DNA from: Hymenobacter wooponensis | Lineage (GTDB): Bacteria; Bacteroidota; Bacteroidia; Cytophagales; Hymenobacteraceae | Direction: 5' to 3' | Length of the DNA: 64,000 nucleotides | Assembly (NCBI RefSeq): GCF_004745865.1 | Contig: NZ_SRKZ01000003.1 | Coordinates: 1 to 64,000, forward strand | Part shown: piece by piece, positions 34,244 through 43,098 of the stretch | Layout of the letters: each line of letters begins with the position of its first letter | Position numbering within the stretch: the stretch's first letter is position 1 | The notes under the pieces: generated by a model | What the model saw: only the letters and a program-made list of their open reading frames with translations | Database searches by the model: none | What the model was told of the DNA's origin: nothing | Position numbers and translations under genes: made by a program

Positions 34244-35701
34244 ATGGACGAAAGCATCAAGTCAAAATACCAGCCTGTAATCGGCCTCGAAGTACACGCG
34301 CAGCTGCTCACGCGCAGCAAAATGTACTCTTCTGATGAGAATGAATATGGCGCGCTTCCTAATAACAACCTCAGCGTTATTACGCTAGGCCACCCCGGCA
34401 CGCTGCCGCGTGTAAACTACACGGCCGTGGAGTACGCCATGAAAATGGGGTTGGCCACGAACTGCCAGATTCGTCGTGACAACCTGTTTGCGCGCAAAAA
34501 TTACTTCTATCCCGACCTTCCCAAGGGCTACCAGATTACGCAGGACAAAACGCCCATCTGCACGAATGGCCACGTTGAAATCCGCCTTTCGGATGGCTCA
34601 ACGAAGAAAATAGGCATCACCCGCATTCACATGGAGGAAGACGCGGGTAAGTCGATGCACTTAGCGGGCGAGGTGGAAACCCTGGTAGACCTGAACCGCG
34701 CCGGCGTGCCGCTGATTGAAATTGTGTCGGAGCCCGATATTCGGAACGCCGATGAGGCCTATGCATACCTGACGGAGATCAAGAAGCTGGTACAGTACCT
34801 CGACATCTGCGACGGCAACATGGAGGAAGGCTCGCTGCGTTGCGACGCCAACATCTCGGTGATGCTGAAGGGCGCTGATAAATTCGGCACCAAGGTGGAG
34901 GTGAAGAACATGAACTCCTTCCGCAACGTGCAGCGCGCCATTGAGTACGAGATTGAACGGCAGATTGCCATGGCCGAAGCCGGCGAAGTAATCGATAGCG
35001 AAACTCGTGGCTTTGATGCGCAAACTGGCACCACTAGCGGGCAGCGCAGCAAGGAAACCATGAACGACTACCGGTACTTCCCAGAGCCCGATCTGCCCCC
35101 GGTTATCATTGGTGATGAGTGGCTGCACCGCGTGCAAGCTGAGCTGCCGGCCCTGCCGCAGCAGCTTTACGCCCGCTTCACTGGTGAGCTAGGCCTGTCT
35201 GACTACGATGCCAACGTACTCACCGCCGACAAAGACGTGGCGCTGTACTTCGATGAGCTAACCCGCTTAACCACAAATGCCAAGGCCGCCGCTAACTGGG
35301 TTACTGGCCCGGTAAAGGCGTATCTCAACGAGCGTGCCCTTACCCTAGACCAGTTCCCGCTGACGCCTCAGCACCTCGCCGATATCATTACTCTCATTGA
35401 TGAGAACAAGGTAGGCCACTCGGTAGCCAGCAAGCAGCTGTTCCCGTACCTGCTGGAAAACCCCGCGCAAACGGCCGCTGCCGCCGCCGAAGCGCAGGGC
35501 TTGTTGCAGCAGTCGGATGCCGGAGAGCTGGAAGCCAAAATTCAGCAGGTACTGGATGCTAACCCAGCTAAGGTAGCCGAGTATCGCGCCGGTAAAAAGT
35601 CTTTAACGGGTATGTTCATGGGTGAACTCATGAAGCTTACCGGTGGTAAGGCCGATCCTAAGTTGGCTAACCAGTTGCTGCGCCAGAAGCTCGACATGTA
35701 A
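34244..35701 (+). CDS. gatB: aspartyl/glutamyl-tRNA amidotransferase subunit B
   Basis: From ATG 34244 the product is 485 residues. It has the GatB kinase-like core (YQPVIGLEVHAQLLTRSKMY, FYPDLPKGYQITQ, GVPLIEIVSEPDIRNADEAY, GSLRCDANISV) and the C-terminal GatB/YqeY helical domain that contacts tRNA (KSLTGMFMGELMKLTGGKAD). With GatA and GatC it converts misacylated Glu-tRNA-Gln or Asp-tRNA-Asn to the amidated forms. GatA and GatC are not adjacent. An upstream TTG at 34214 is in frame, but the residues before Met11 are not conserved. Confidence 0.96.
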   Translation: MDESIKSKYQPVIGLEVHAQLLTRSKMYSSDENEYGALPNNNLSVITLGHPGTLPRVNYTAVEYAMKMGLATNCQIRRDNLFARKNYFYPDLPKGYQITQDKTPICTNGHVEIRLSDGSTKKIGITRIHMEEDAGKSMHLAGEVETLVDLNRAGVPLIEIVSEPDIRNADEAYAYLTEIKKLVQYLDICDGNMEEGSLRCDANISVMLKGADKFGTKVEVKNMNSFRNVQRAIEYEIERQIAMAEAGEVIDSETRGFDAQTGTTSGQRSKETMNDYRYFPEPDLPPVIIGDEWLHRVQAELPALPQQLYARFTGELGLSDYDANVLTADKDVALYFDELTRLTTNAKAAANWVTGPVKAYLNERALTLDQFPLTPQHLADIITLIDENKVGHSVASKQLFPYLLENPAQTAAAAAEAQGLLQQSDAGELEAKIQQVLDANPAKVAEYRAGKKSLTGMFMGELMKLTGGKADPKLANQLLRQKLDM

Positions 35702-35720
35702 GCATTGTTACATTGACTAT

Positions 35721-35753
35721 AAAAACCACCAGCCAGCCAGCCGGTGGTTTTTT
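35721..35753 (+). terminator. gatB terminator
   Basis: AAAAACCACC and GGTGGTTTTTT flank a short CAGCC-rich loop. Confidence 0.8.
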
Positions 35754-35801
35754 GTTTATTTGAGAAGTGGGATATTTTTTAACATAACATTTGCTATTAC
35801 A

Positions 35802-36314
35802 ATGAAGCGCCAAATCCTTATAGGAGTATCAAGTTGGTTAATCTGCATAAGCTGTCAGCGGCCTACTACTACCTCGGCTGCTAAAGCAATACCCCGTGCT
35901 ACTGAAGCGCCCGACATAAACCTGCCCCAGCCGAACGGCAGTAAACTGGCTCTAAGCAGCCTGCGCGGTAAATATGTACTCGTTGATTTCTGGGCTTCGT
36001 GGTGCGGACCATGCCGCGCCGAAAGTCCAAACCTCCAGAAAATCTACGGGCAGTTTCATAGCCGGGGATTGGAAATCTACAGCGTGTCGCTGGACGTAAA
36101 CCCGGCCCGGTGGCACCAAGCCATTGCCGCGGATGAGTTGGCGTGGCATCACGTTTCAGATTTGCGTGGATGGCAAAGTGTGGGAGCTAGGGCCTACGGG
36201 GTGCATTCTATTCCGTACTCAGTGCTCTTAGACCGCGAAGGCCGCGTGCTAGCCTATAATCTGCGTGGGCGGGCCCTGGGCCAAAAGATTTCGGAGTACA
36301 TTCCTTTAGACTAA
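35802..36314 (+). CDS. TlpA-type thioredoxin-fold lipoprotein
   Basis: I chose the ATG at 35802 (170 residues) because it starts a lipoprotein signal with Cys18 (ICISC). The rest is a TlpA/ResA-like thioredoxin domain with active site WCGPC (Cys68 and Cys71) and the cis-proline loop HSIPYSVLL. It likely reduces disulfides in the periplasm or on cytochrome c-type substrates. Its C-terminal half is very similar to the next gene (LEIYSVSLDVNPARWHQAIA versus FEIYSVSFDQDRDKWLKAIQ), so the two are tandem duplicates. This copy lacks the DUF4369-like N-terminal domain. Confidence 0.88.
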   Translation: MKRQILIGVSSWLICISCQRPTTTSAAKAIPRATEAPDINLPQPNGSKLALSSLRGKYVLVDFWASWCGPCRAESPNLQKIYGQFHSRGLEIYSVSLDVNPARWHQAIAADELAWHHVSDLRGWQSVGARAYGVHSIPYSVLLDREGRVLAYNLRGRALGQKISEYIPLD

Positions 36315-36499
36315 TTGCTGAGGAGCACTCTGGAACTGAAGTAGGAGTGGAGGTTGTATGGGATGTGTAAAAAGTAGGCGGGCAAGTACAGAATCTGGTG
36401 TGTTTCCCGCGAATACGAGGGGAAATTGGCAACTTGCCACCTCAACGCTTGTCTTTTGCCAAACGGTACGCCAGCCCGCAGCTGGCGCGCACTCCGAAG

Positions 36500-37660
36500 A
36501 TGCACAAAATGAAGAGTTTCCTGTTTATGGGCGCCCTGCTAGGCATGGTCAACGCCTGCAATAAGAACACAACTCCTACCACGGGAGCGGCCGGATCGGC
36601 TGCCGGTAGCTATCAAATAAATGGTCAGCTGCAGAATGCCCCGGCTGGTACCAAAATTTATCTGGCTGAGCTGGGCGAAACTCAGTTTGTATCGCGCGAT
36701 ACGGCCACCATTGGAGAAAACGGGAAGTTTTCGTTTACGGGGACAGTGCCTGAGACTGGTATCTACCAGGTGAAAACCAACGACAAAAACCAAGTTCTGT
36801 TGGCACTCAGCAGCGGTAGCCGCGTTGAATTAACTGGGGATGCCCAAAAGCTCGGCGATTCGTACACCGTGAAAGGATCTCCTGACTCGGAGCTGTGGCA
36901 GCGTATCAACCAGGCCCTGCAGAGTGGCCAGCAGCAAATGCAGCAGGCAATGCCTCGTTTAGAGGAGCGCTACAATCGCGCTGCCCAAGGTGGCCGCACC
37001 GACTCAATGCAGGCTATTCAGAGCCAGGCGGAACTATTGGCCAGCAAGAGCCAGCGCCCAGTGCAGCAACTGGTACGTCAGAATCCGCGCTCCATTGTAT
37101 CGGCGTTTGTGGTAACGAGCATCCTGAATCCTGAAGAGAACTTTAGTCTGGCAGATTCAGTGGCAACCCAGCTCAAGACCGCCCAGCCCGACTCACGCTA
37201 CACGAAGAGCCTGGTGGCCCGGCTTGAGCCTCTGCGGGCAACCGCACTAGGGGTGCAGGCTCCGGAAATCAGCCTAACGGCTCCCGATGGCAAGCCCGTG
37301 ACGCTCACCAGCCTGCGCGGCAAGTATGTTTTGATCGATTTCTGGGCTTCCTGGTGCCGGCCGTGCCGGCAGGAGAACCCCAACGTGGTGAAAGCCTATA
37401 ACAAATTCAAGGACAAAGGCTTCGAGATTTATAGCGTAAGCTTTGACCAAGACCGCGACAAATGGCTGAAAGCCATTCAGGCTGATGGCTTAACCTGGAC
37501 TCACGTTTCCGATCTGAAGGGGTGGGAAAGTGCCGCTGGTCAGAGCTATGGTATCAAATCCATTCCAGCTTCTTTTCTGCTCGACCCTCAGGGGCGCATT
37601 ATCGGCAAGAATTTACGCGGTGATGCCCTTTCCGCCAAGCTGGCTACTGTCCTCAAATAG
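36500..37660 (+). CDS. TlpA-type thioredoxin lipoprotein with DUF4369 N-terminal domain
   Basis: From ATG 36500 (386 residues; ATG 36509 is an alternative) it has a lipobox at Cys20 (GMVNAC). An N-terminal beta-sandwich of the DUF4369 type follows (about 40-120), with GTKIYLAELGETQF and KFSFTGTVPETGIYQV, then a helical middle. The thioredoxin domain has active site WCRPC (286-289). The Arg in place of the usual Gly within the CxxC should alter redox potential. Such proteins act in the Bacteroidota periplasm in disulfide reduction. It probably arose by domain gain or loss relative to the shorter upstream copy. Confidence 0.9.
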   Translation: MHKMKSFLFMGALLGMVNACNKNTTPTTGAAGSAAGSYQINGQLQNAPAGTKIYLAELGETQFVSRDTATIGENGKFSFTGTVPETGIYQVKTNDKNQVLLALSSGSRVELTGDAQKLGDSYTVKGSPDSELWQRINQALQSGQQQMQQAMPRLEERYNRAAQGGRTDSMQAIQSQAELLASKSQRPVQQLVRQNPRSIVSAFVVTSILNPEENFSLADSVATQLKTAQPDSRYTKSLVARLEPLRATALGVQAPEISLTAPDGKPVTLTSLRGKYVLIDFWASWCRPCRQENPNVVKAYNKFKDKGFEIYSVSFDQDRDKWLKAIQADGLTWTHVSDLKGWESAAGQSYGIKSIPASFLLDPQGRIIGKNLRGDALSAKLATVLK

Positions 37661-37680
37661 AGGCCTAGCACTACAGATAC

Positions 37681-37730
37681 AGCCATAAAAAAAGCCGTTC
37701 ATCTCAAGATGAACGGCTTTTTTTATGGCT
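37681..37730. terminator. 24-bp perfect palindromic terminator
   Basis: The arms 37681-37704 and 37707-37730 are perfectly complementary with a 2-nt centre. Each contains AAGCCGTTCATCT or its complement next to A7/T7 runs. It sits between two converging genes. Confidence 0.88.
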
Positions 37731-37737
37731 GTATCAG

Positions 37738-38598
37738 TTACAAGAACATACGCTGCATAGCTTGCCAGAGCTGCTTCTTACGGCCAGCGTCATACTCTAG
37801 CATGCTGATTTCACTGGCTCCCAAAAAGGCCGTGTCGCCGAAAAGTAGCACGGGCTCGTAGGGCTGCGTGGTATACACCGCTACATCCAGCAGGTTTTTG
37901 CCAAATGCTATGAACTGCCGCGCCCCCAGCGCCTGCCGAAGCGTGCACAGGGCCACTGGATAGCTGGGGTGCTCCACGTTTACGAGCACTACGTCCTCCA
38001 CAATGAGGCGAATGGCCTTCAGAATGTTGTTGAGAAATACGTTGCGGGGAAGTTTCCGGAATTCTGTCTCCGGCAAGCGCACCAGAATAATGAGGCCGTT
38101 GGGGTTGCTGCCCAGCGTGGAGAAGGGAATGTGCGCAACCGGTGACTGAGTTGGGGTGGGCTGTACCCGGCCCGCCGGAGCCGCCGCGGCGGCCGGTAGC
38201 TGCGCTAGGGTAGGCACAACTGGCTCCCGTACAGGAGCGGGCGATGCAACCGGCGGGGCAGGTGGGGGTGACTGCGCCTTGAGGTTTGCCAGCGAAGGTA
38301 ATTTTGCGGCCACCGGCGTGGGCGGGGCCGCAGGTGCTGACGCGACGCTAGGAGCAATGGCGGGCTGAGGCACTGCTGCCGGCACTGGTGCCGCGGCTAC
38401 TGGAGTGGGCTGTTCTGGTGCAGCCGGCGTGGGCAATGCCTCACTTAGCACCTGAGCAACTGGGAGGGCGCTGGCTGCCGCCTCAGTAGGGGGGGGCACC
38501 TCCACAGAAGCCGCCGCTGTAGTATGCTCTGGCACCACGTAAAGCGAAACTCCATTATAGAGATTCTGAAAGAAGGCAAGATCAGCGGCAGGGTTCAT
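37738..38598 (-). CDS. hypothetical protein with long Pro/Ala linker
   Basis: The 286-residue protein has a short N-terminal segment (LAFFQNLYNGVSLYVVPE), a low-complexity Pro/Ala/Val linker (about 28-145) and a globular C-terminal domain (about 150-286) with GLIILVRLPETEFRKLPRN and an IVEDVVLVNVEHPSY-like core. It has no signal peptide or membrane helix. The layout, two folded parts joined by a flexible arm, suggests a tethering or clamp-associated protein, but the family is not recognised and no function is proposed. Confidence 0.6.
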   Translation of the reverse strand: MNPAADLAFFQNLYNGVSLYVVPEHTTAAASVEVPPPTEAAASALPVAQVLSEALPTPAAPEQPTPVAAAPVPAAVPQPAIAPSVASAPAAPPTPVAAKLPSLANLKAQSPPPAPPVASPAPVREPVVPTLAQLPAAAAAPAGRVQPTPTQSPVAHIPFSTLGSNPNGLIILVRLPETEFRKLPRNVFLNNILKAIRLIVEDVVLVNVEHPSYPVALCTLRQALGARQFIAFGKNLLDVAVYTTQPYEPVLLFGDTAFLGASEISMLEYDAGRKKQLWQAMQRMFL

Positions 38599-38664
38599 AG
38601 GTCTGGCACAGAGCTGAGTGGGTGGAGAGGTATAAGCAAGAGGTGGCCTACATCTCTAGGCCAA

Positions 38665-39183
38665 TTAAGCTAAATCGAACAGGGCTTTCAGTTCCGTAGC
38701 CTCAGATGGCTTAAGGCGGCCAGCCAACACCAAGCGCAGTTGGCGGCGGCGCAGAGCTCCCTCGTATAGTTCCTGCTCAGTGGGCGTCTCGGGCAGAGCA
38801 TCGGGCACGTCAATGGGCCGGCCCGACTGGTCTACTGCCACGAAGGTGAAGAAGGCCTCGTTAGATTTGACTTTTGTGCCGCTAGGAATGTCTTCCGCCC
38901 ACACATCAATGTGCACTTCCATTGATGAGCTGAAGGCCCGCGTGACCTTTGCTTCCAGCGTTACCACGCTACCCAAACGAATGCCTTCCCGGAACGATAC
39001 ATTATCGACGGAGGCCGTAACTACAATGCGGTTGCTGTGCCGCTGTGCCGATACTGCGGCGGCAATATCCATCAAGTGCATCATGCGGCCGCCCATCAGG
39101 TTGTTGAGCGTATTGGTATCGTTGGGCAGAACCAACTCGGTCATGCTTACGAAGGATTCTTGAACGGGCTTTTGTTTGCGCAT
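38665..39183 (-). CDS. hotdog-fold acyl-CoA thioesterase
   Basis: I chose ATG 39183 (172 residues) because the upstream in-frame residues do not resemble the family. The hotdog domain has the YciA/BACH-like signature: LVLPNDTNTLNNLMGGRMMH, with the catalytic-region Asn and Asp near NNLMGG and HLMDIAAAV, then VTASVDNVSFREGIRLGSVV and NEAFFTFVAVDQSGRP. It should hydrolyse acyl-CoA to free acid in the cytoplasm. The window holds a second, distant homologue at 57818. No fatty-acid genes flank it. Confidence 0.85.
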   Translation of the reverse strand: MRKQKPVQESFVSMTELVLPNDTNTLNNLMGGRMMHLMDIAAAVSAQRHSNRIVVTASVDNVSFREGIRLGSVVTLEAKVTRAFSSSMEVHIDVWAEDIPSGTKVKSNEAFFTFVAVDQSGRPIDVPDALPETPTEQELYEGALRRRQLRLVLAGRLKPSEATELKALFDLA

Positions 39184-39267
39184 TGTGCGACAGAGTATGG
39201 ATTGGCAATTGAGCCGTAAAGATAGCGACGAGCCGCCCGGCGTGCACCATTTCCGCACCTGCTGAGC

Positions 39268-39989
39268 TTAAGGGGCAGTGATCAGGCCTTTTAGTTTGTC
39301 TTCAATGGGGCCTAGCGAGGAGGTCATGACCACCAGACGGCCGTGCTTGTCAAGCAACATATAGGTTGGAAACTGTTCTACATTCAATTGCTCAATAACG
39401 CCTTTATCTGATTTGAGCTCTGAGAGTTGAGTCCAGGTAAGCTGGTGTTTGCGGATTGCTCTTAGCCAGAGGGCCTTGTCTGGTAAGGCTTCCATGCCGA
39501 TGCCTATTATGGCTAGTTGCCGAGCATATTGCGCCTGGAGTTGCTTGAGATGCGGCATTGAACTGATACAAGGGCCGCACCAGTGCCCCCAGAAATCGAG
39601 GAGTACGTATTGCCCCGAAATTGCCCCAACGATACAGCTACCCCGGCCGTGTCGGGCATAGTAAAATTGGGGAGTAGGTGCCCCACTTGGGGCTGCTTGC
39701 GTAAGGCCTCCAACCGGCGTGCCACAGCCTGCCCCTGAGCACTAGCCTGAACATCGGGGGAAAGGCGGCCCAACAGCCGCTCATACTCATTTACGGGTTG
39801 GTCGTTCGTATACTTAGCTTGCTCATACAGTAGGGCGGCACTGGTAAGTGATTGAGGATGAGCTACGATGAAGTTGCGTGTTGCCTTTCCCAGTAATACA
39901 CCAAGTTGGCAAGGTGGTTTTGTTTGTGCATTTACAGTTGTAGCAGAAAGGCACAGTAGTGCAAGGAGGAGGATACTGTCTCGAAGCAT
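39268..39989 (-). pseudogene. TlpA-type thioredoxin gene split by a -1 frameshift
   Basis: Two reading frames make up one protein. From ATG 39989 the first gives a signal peptide ending in VNAQ, a helical region and the start of the thioredoxin domain (NFTMPDTAGVAVSLGQFRG). It then leaves the family text. The second frame resumes exactly there with YVLLDFWGHWCGPCIS, carrying the intact CGPC active site, and ends at 39268. The shift lies at the short A/T run near 39609-39612, where GGCAATAC stands in place of an expected GGCAAATAC. Either this is a recent pseudogene or a base is missing in the assembly. It has the TlpA fold but is diverged from the two intact copies nearby. Confidence 0.85.
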
Positions 39990-40063
39990 AAGATGTAGCT
40001 GAATAAGAAGTAATTGTCCTGGCAATATAGGCCTACGCACCACTTCTAATTCATGCCAGGGTC

Positions 40064-40717
40064 TTATTCATTCCAGCCGGCCTGGCCTAGCAACGGCACA
40101 AAGCGAAATTCCTCAAATACCTGTCTGGAAAACTCCTCTTCACTCTCGCGCACCACGCGCATCATCCGTTGCGTGTGCGCATCTCCAACTGGAATAACCA
40201 AGGCCCCACCCACCCGTAGTTGCCGCAGCAGTGGGCGAGGAATAGTAGGGGAACCGGCTGTAACCAGAATTTTATCGAAGGGTGCGTGCTGGGGGAGGCC
40301 TAGAGAACCATCGCCGCAAAACAGATGTGCCGAACGATGCAGGGCCGCCATACGCTTGCGTGTACGCTCAAATAGCACGGGCTGGTATTCAATGCTACAC
40401 ACGTGTGGCGTTAGCTCCAGCAGCACGCAGCACTGGTAGCCCGAGCCGGTACCGATTTCCAGTACCCGATCTTGGGGGTGCAGGTTAAGCAACTCGGTTT
40501 GGTAGGCCACCGTGTATGGCTGCGAAATGGTCTGGCCCTCGCCAATGGGAAAGGCCTTGTCTTGGTAGGCGTGGGCCTGAAAGGCTGGGTCAAAAAACAG
40601 GTGGCGCGGTATGGTGCCAATGGCTGCCAGTACCCGCTCGTTGCGGATGCCTTTGCGGCGAAGCTCTTCCACGAGGGTGCGGCGCAGGCCACGGTGCCGA
40701 TAGCTATCAGTATGCAT
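40064..40717 (-). CDS. pcm: protein-L-isoaspartate O-methyltransferase
   Basis: From ATG 40717 the product is 217 residues, the usual Pcm length. The much longer upstream in-frame stretch overlaps the divergent promoter region and is not conserved. It has RHLFFDPAFQAHAYQDKAFP, the substrate loop GEGQTISQPYTVAYQTELL, the SAM motif VLEIGTGSGYQCCVL, and CGDGSLGLPQHAPFDKILVT. It repairs isoaspartyl residues in ageing proteins by SAM-dependent methylation in the cytoplasm. It shares a 190 bp divergent region with the sugar transferase. Confidence 0.95.
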   Translation of the reverse strand: MHTDSYRHRGLRRTLVEELRRKGIRNERVLAAIGTIPRHLFFDPAFQAHAYQDKAFPIGEGQTISQPYTVAYQTELLNLHPQDRVLEIGTGSGYQCCVLLELTPHVCSIEYQPVLFERTRKRMAALHRSAHLFCGDGSLGLPQHAPFDKILVTAGSPTIPRPLLRQLRVGGALVIPVGDAHTQRMMRVVRESEEEFSRQVFEEFRFVPLLGQAGWNE

Positions 40718-40783
40718 GAGCGTAGGAAAGGCGGTAGGAGCCTCGCGCAAACCAGACCTTGTCTGCGAAATGCGGCTAATCCC

Positions 40784-40791
40784 TACCTTTG
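40784..40791 (+). promoter_or_regulatory. candidate -7 promoter box for the sugar transferase
   Basis: TACCTTTG fits TAnnTTTG, with TTG at 40759-40761, 22 bp upstream, within the divergent pcm/sugar-transferase region. Confidence 0.45.
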
Positions 40792-40907
40792 CTCGGCTTT
40801 GAAACAGGCCCAAGGGAGCTTGTAAAGCCAAAATAAAGCACGAAACTACAGCTTCGTGGCCATAAAACCGCTCTTCTCCACCTCGCAACCAGTCAGCTAG
40901 TACCCTC

Positions 40908-42326
40908 TTGATCCGCACCTTCCAAAAACTGAAGCTGATAGCTGCCGACTTTCTGGCCGCTTTATTGGCATGGGTTTGCTTTTTTTTAGTGCGTAAGTAC
41001 CTGCTTCAGGAAATTACGGAGACGTATCACTTCACCGAGGGGGCGCTCTTCTTTCTAACGGGCTCGGCCCTTATGATTGCGACTTTCTGGACCACTTTGT
41101 ATGCCCTAATTGGCGAGTACCGGGACATCTTTCGCAAATCACGCCTAGCTGAAATCATCCGGTTGGGCCGCGTATCCTTCCTTGGGGCAGTGGTTATATT
41201 CTTCGCCCTGCTCCTAGATGATGAAGGGGTTCGGAATTATCAGGCTTACTACCTGACGTTCCCCTCTTATTTTATGATTCACTTTACCGTTACGGCGGTG
41301 CTGCGTACCTGGGCCGTAACGAGCGTACAGCGCCTAGTGCGCGGCGGTGTAATTAGCTTTAATACGCTTCTAGTAGGCTCCAATGCCCTGGCCCGCGACA
41401 CGTACCAGGAGCTGCGTCGTACGGGGCGCCACTTGGGCCTCAAGATTGTGGGTTTTGTGCCTACCAGCGAAACTGTTGATCCGGAGCTGGCTGCCGTGTT
41501 GCCGGCCCGGGGTACGTATCGCCGATTGCCCGCCCTAATTCGGGCCATGCACATTGAGCAGGTTATTATTGCAATAGAGCCCGCTGAGCACCGCCTTACC
41601 GAAGAGATTTTATCTTTATTGGAAGGCACACCCTCGCGTGTGAGCATCCTGCCCGACCTTTATCAGATGCTACTGGGCTCGGTGAAAGTAACCCACGTTT
41701 TTGGGACTCCACTCATTGAAATCAAGCAGGACCTGTTGCCCGTGTGGCAGCAGGTATCGAAGCGGGCGGTAGACGTAGTAGCCTCCGTGCTATTTCTGCT
41801 GCTGGCCTGGCCCGTGTATGCATTTACGGCCGTGATGGTGAAGCTCTCCTCACCCGGGCCCATCTTTTACTCGCAGGAGCGCATTGGCCGCTACGGCCAC
41901 CCATTCCGCATCTACAAGTTCCGCTCAATGTACGTGGATGCGGAAAAGCAGGGCCCAGCCCTCAGCTCCGACCACGACCCGCGCATTACGCCCTGGGGAC
42001 GGTTCATGCGCAAAGTTCGCCTCGATGAGCTTCCCCAGTTTTGGAACGTCATCAAGGGCGACATGAGCATCGTAGGCCCACGCCCCGAGCGCCAGTTCTT
42101 TATTGATCAGATCATGCGAGTGGCGCCCCATTATCGTCACCTGCACCGCGTGCGACCTGGCCTCACTAGCCTAGGCCAGGTAAAATATGGCTACGCCGAA
42201 ACGGTAGCTCAAATGGTAGAGCGACTTAAATTCGATATTCTCTACATCGAAAACATGAGCCTTTCCATGGACTTTCGGGTGTTGCTCTACACCCTTAAAA
42301 TCATCATTGAAGGCCGGGGTAAATAA
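40908..42326 (+). CDS. polyprenyl-phosphate sugar phosphotransferase (WcaJ/WbaP-like)
   Basis: The 472-residue protein starts at TTG 40908, since no nearby ATG precedes the hydrophobic N-terminus. It has four or five N-terminal membrane helices, a nucleotide-sugar-dehydratase-like central domain (LLVGSNALARDTYQELRRTG) and a C-terminal bacterial sugar transferase domain. The latter has a membrane re-entrant helix, YKFRSMYVDAEKQGPA, RKVRLDELPQFWNVIKGDMS, and IVGPRPERQFF. It starts exopolysaccharide repeat-unit assembly by moving a sugar phosphate to undecaprenyl phosphate. No other polysaccharide genes flank it, so it acts with genes elsewhere. Confidence 0.92.
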   Translation: MIRTFQKLKLIAADFLAALLAWVCFFLVRKYLLQEITETYHFTEGALFFLTGSALMIATFWTTLYALIGEYRDIFRKSRLAEIIRLGRVSFLGAVVIFFALLLDDEGVRNYQAYYLTFPSYFMIHFTVTAVLRTWAVTSVQRLVRGGVISFNTLLVGSNALARDTYQELRRTGRHLGLKIVGFVPTSETVDPELAAVLPARGTYRRLPALIRAMHIEQVIIAIEPAEHRLTEEILSLLEGTPSRVSILPDLYQMLLGSVKVTHVFGTPLIEIKQDLLPVWQQVSKRAVDVVASVLFLLLAWPVYAFTAVMVKLSSPGPIFYSQERIGRYGHPFRIYKFRSMYVDAEKQGPALSSDHDPRITPWGRFMRKVRLDELPQFWNVIKGDMSIVGPRPERQFFIDQIMRVAPHYRHLHRVRPGLTSLGQVKYGYAETVAQMVERLKFDILYIENMSLSMDFRVLLYTLKIIIEGRGK

Positions 42327-42349
42327 GCTTTACCTTCAACAGGTAGTTA

Positions 42350-42424
42350 GAGCAATGAATAATAATGCGCTGCGGAGCTACCAAAATACCTTCTTACTTG
42401 TTCAATGCTAATTATTCATTGCTC
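42350..42424. repeat. 14-bp perfect inverted repeat upstream of riboflavin synthase gene
   Basis: GAGCAATGAATAAT (42350-42363) and ATTATTCATTGCTC (42411-42424) are perfect inverted repeats with a 47 nt spacer, ending 9 bp before the riboflavin synthase start. There is no T run, so it is not an ordinary terminator. It does not look like the FMN riboswitch. Confidence 0.5.
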
Positions 42425-42433
42425 ACAGATAAC

Positions 42434-43024
42434 ATGTTCACTGGAATCATAGAAACCCTGGGTACCATTCAGGATGTGCGCCGCGAGGGTACCAACATAC
42501 ACTTTACCGTTTCGTCGGCATTTGCGCAGGAACTCAGAATCGACCAGAGTGTGGCTCATGATGGCGTGTGCCTAACCGTGGTGGCCGTAGACGGCCACGC
42601 TAATACGCACGTAGTAACCGCCATTGATGAAACCCTACAAAAGACCAACCTGAACCAGTGGCAGCCGGGCCGCCGCGTGAACCTGGAGCGGTGCTTGGCT
42701 GCCAACGGGCGTTTTGACGGCCATATCGTGCAGGGCCACGTGGATCTGACGGCCGTGTGTGAGTCAGTGGAGGATCAGAATGGCTCGTGGCTGTACCGGT
42801 TCCGCCACGAGGCCGGCCCCGGCCGCGTCACCGTGGAAAAAGGCTCTATCTGCATCAACGGCACCAGCCTAACCTGCTTCAACAGCACCGACGACGGATT
42901 CTCGGTAGCCATCATTCCGTACACGTATGAGCACACCACGTTCCAAGACCTTCGGCCCGGCGACCAGGTGAATTTGGAGTTTGATATTGTGGGCAAGTAC
43001 GTGGCGAAGCTGCTAGGCCGGTAG
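42434..43024 (+). CDS. ribE: riboflavin synthase alpha chain
   Basis: ATG 42434 gives 196 residues beginning with the invariant MFTGIIETLG. Two lumazine-binding repeats are visible. The first has SVAHDGVCLTVV and GRRVNLERCLAANGRFDGH, with IVQGHVDLTAV between the repeats. The second has VEKGSICINGTSLTCF and PGDQVNLEFDIVGKYVAKL. It dismutates two 6,7-dimethyl-8-ribityllumazine molecules to riboflavin. It is the only riboflavin gene in the window. Its leader holds a 14-bp inverted repeat that may affect expression. Confidence 0.96.
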   Translation: MFTGIIETLGTIQDVRREGTNIHFTVSSAFAQELRIDQSVAHDGVCLTVVAVDGHANTHVVTAIDETLQKTNLNQWQPGRRVNLERCLAANGRFDGHIVQGHVDLTAVCESVEDQNGSWLYRFRHEAGPGRVTVEKGSICINGTSLTCFNSTDDGFSVAIIPYTYEHTTFQDLRPGDQVNLEFDIVGKYVAKLLGR

Positions 43025-43098
43025 CAGAGAACATGGCACTGGCAACGCGTTGGTAGTAAGCTTCGTAGCAGCAGTATCCACCAAATTGCTCCTGAGCT

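Noticed and set aside
40718..40918. 67-residue N-terminal extension of pcm
   Set aside because: It overlaps the divergent promoter region and the start of the sugar transferase. Pcm is normally about 215 residues.
42327..42433. FMN riboswitch before riboflavin synthase
   Set aside because: The conserved RFN blocks (AGGATATG, GGTGAGA-like, etc.) are not present.
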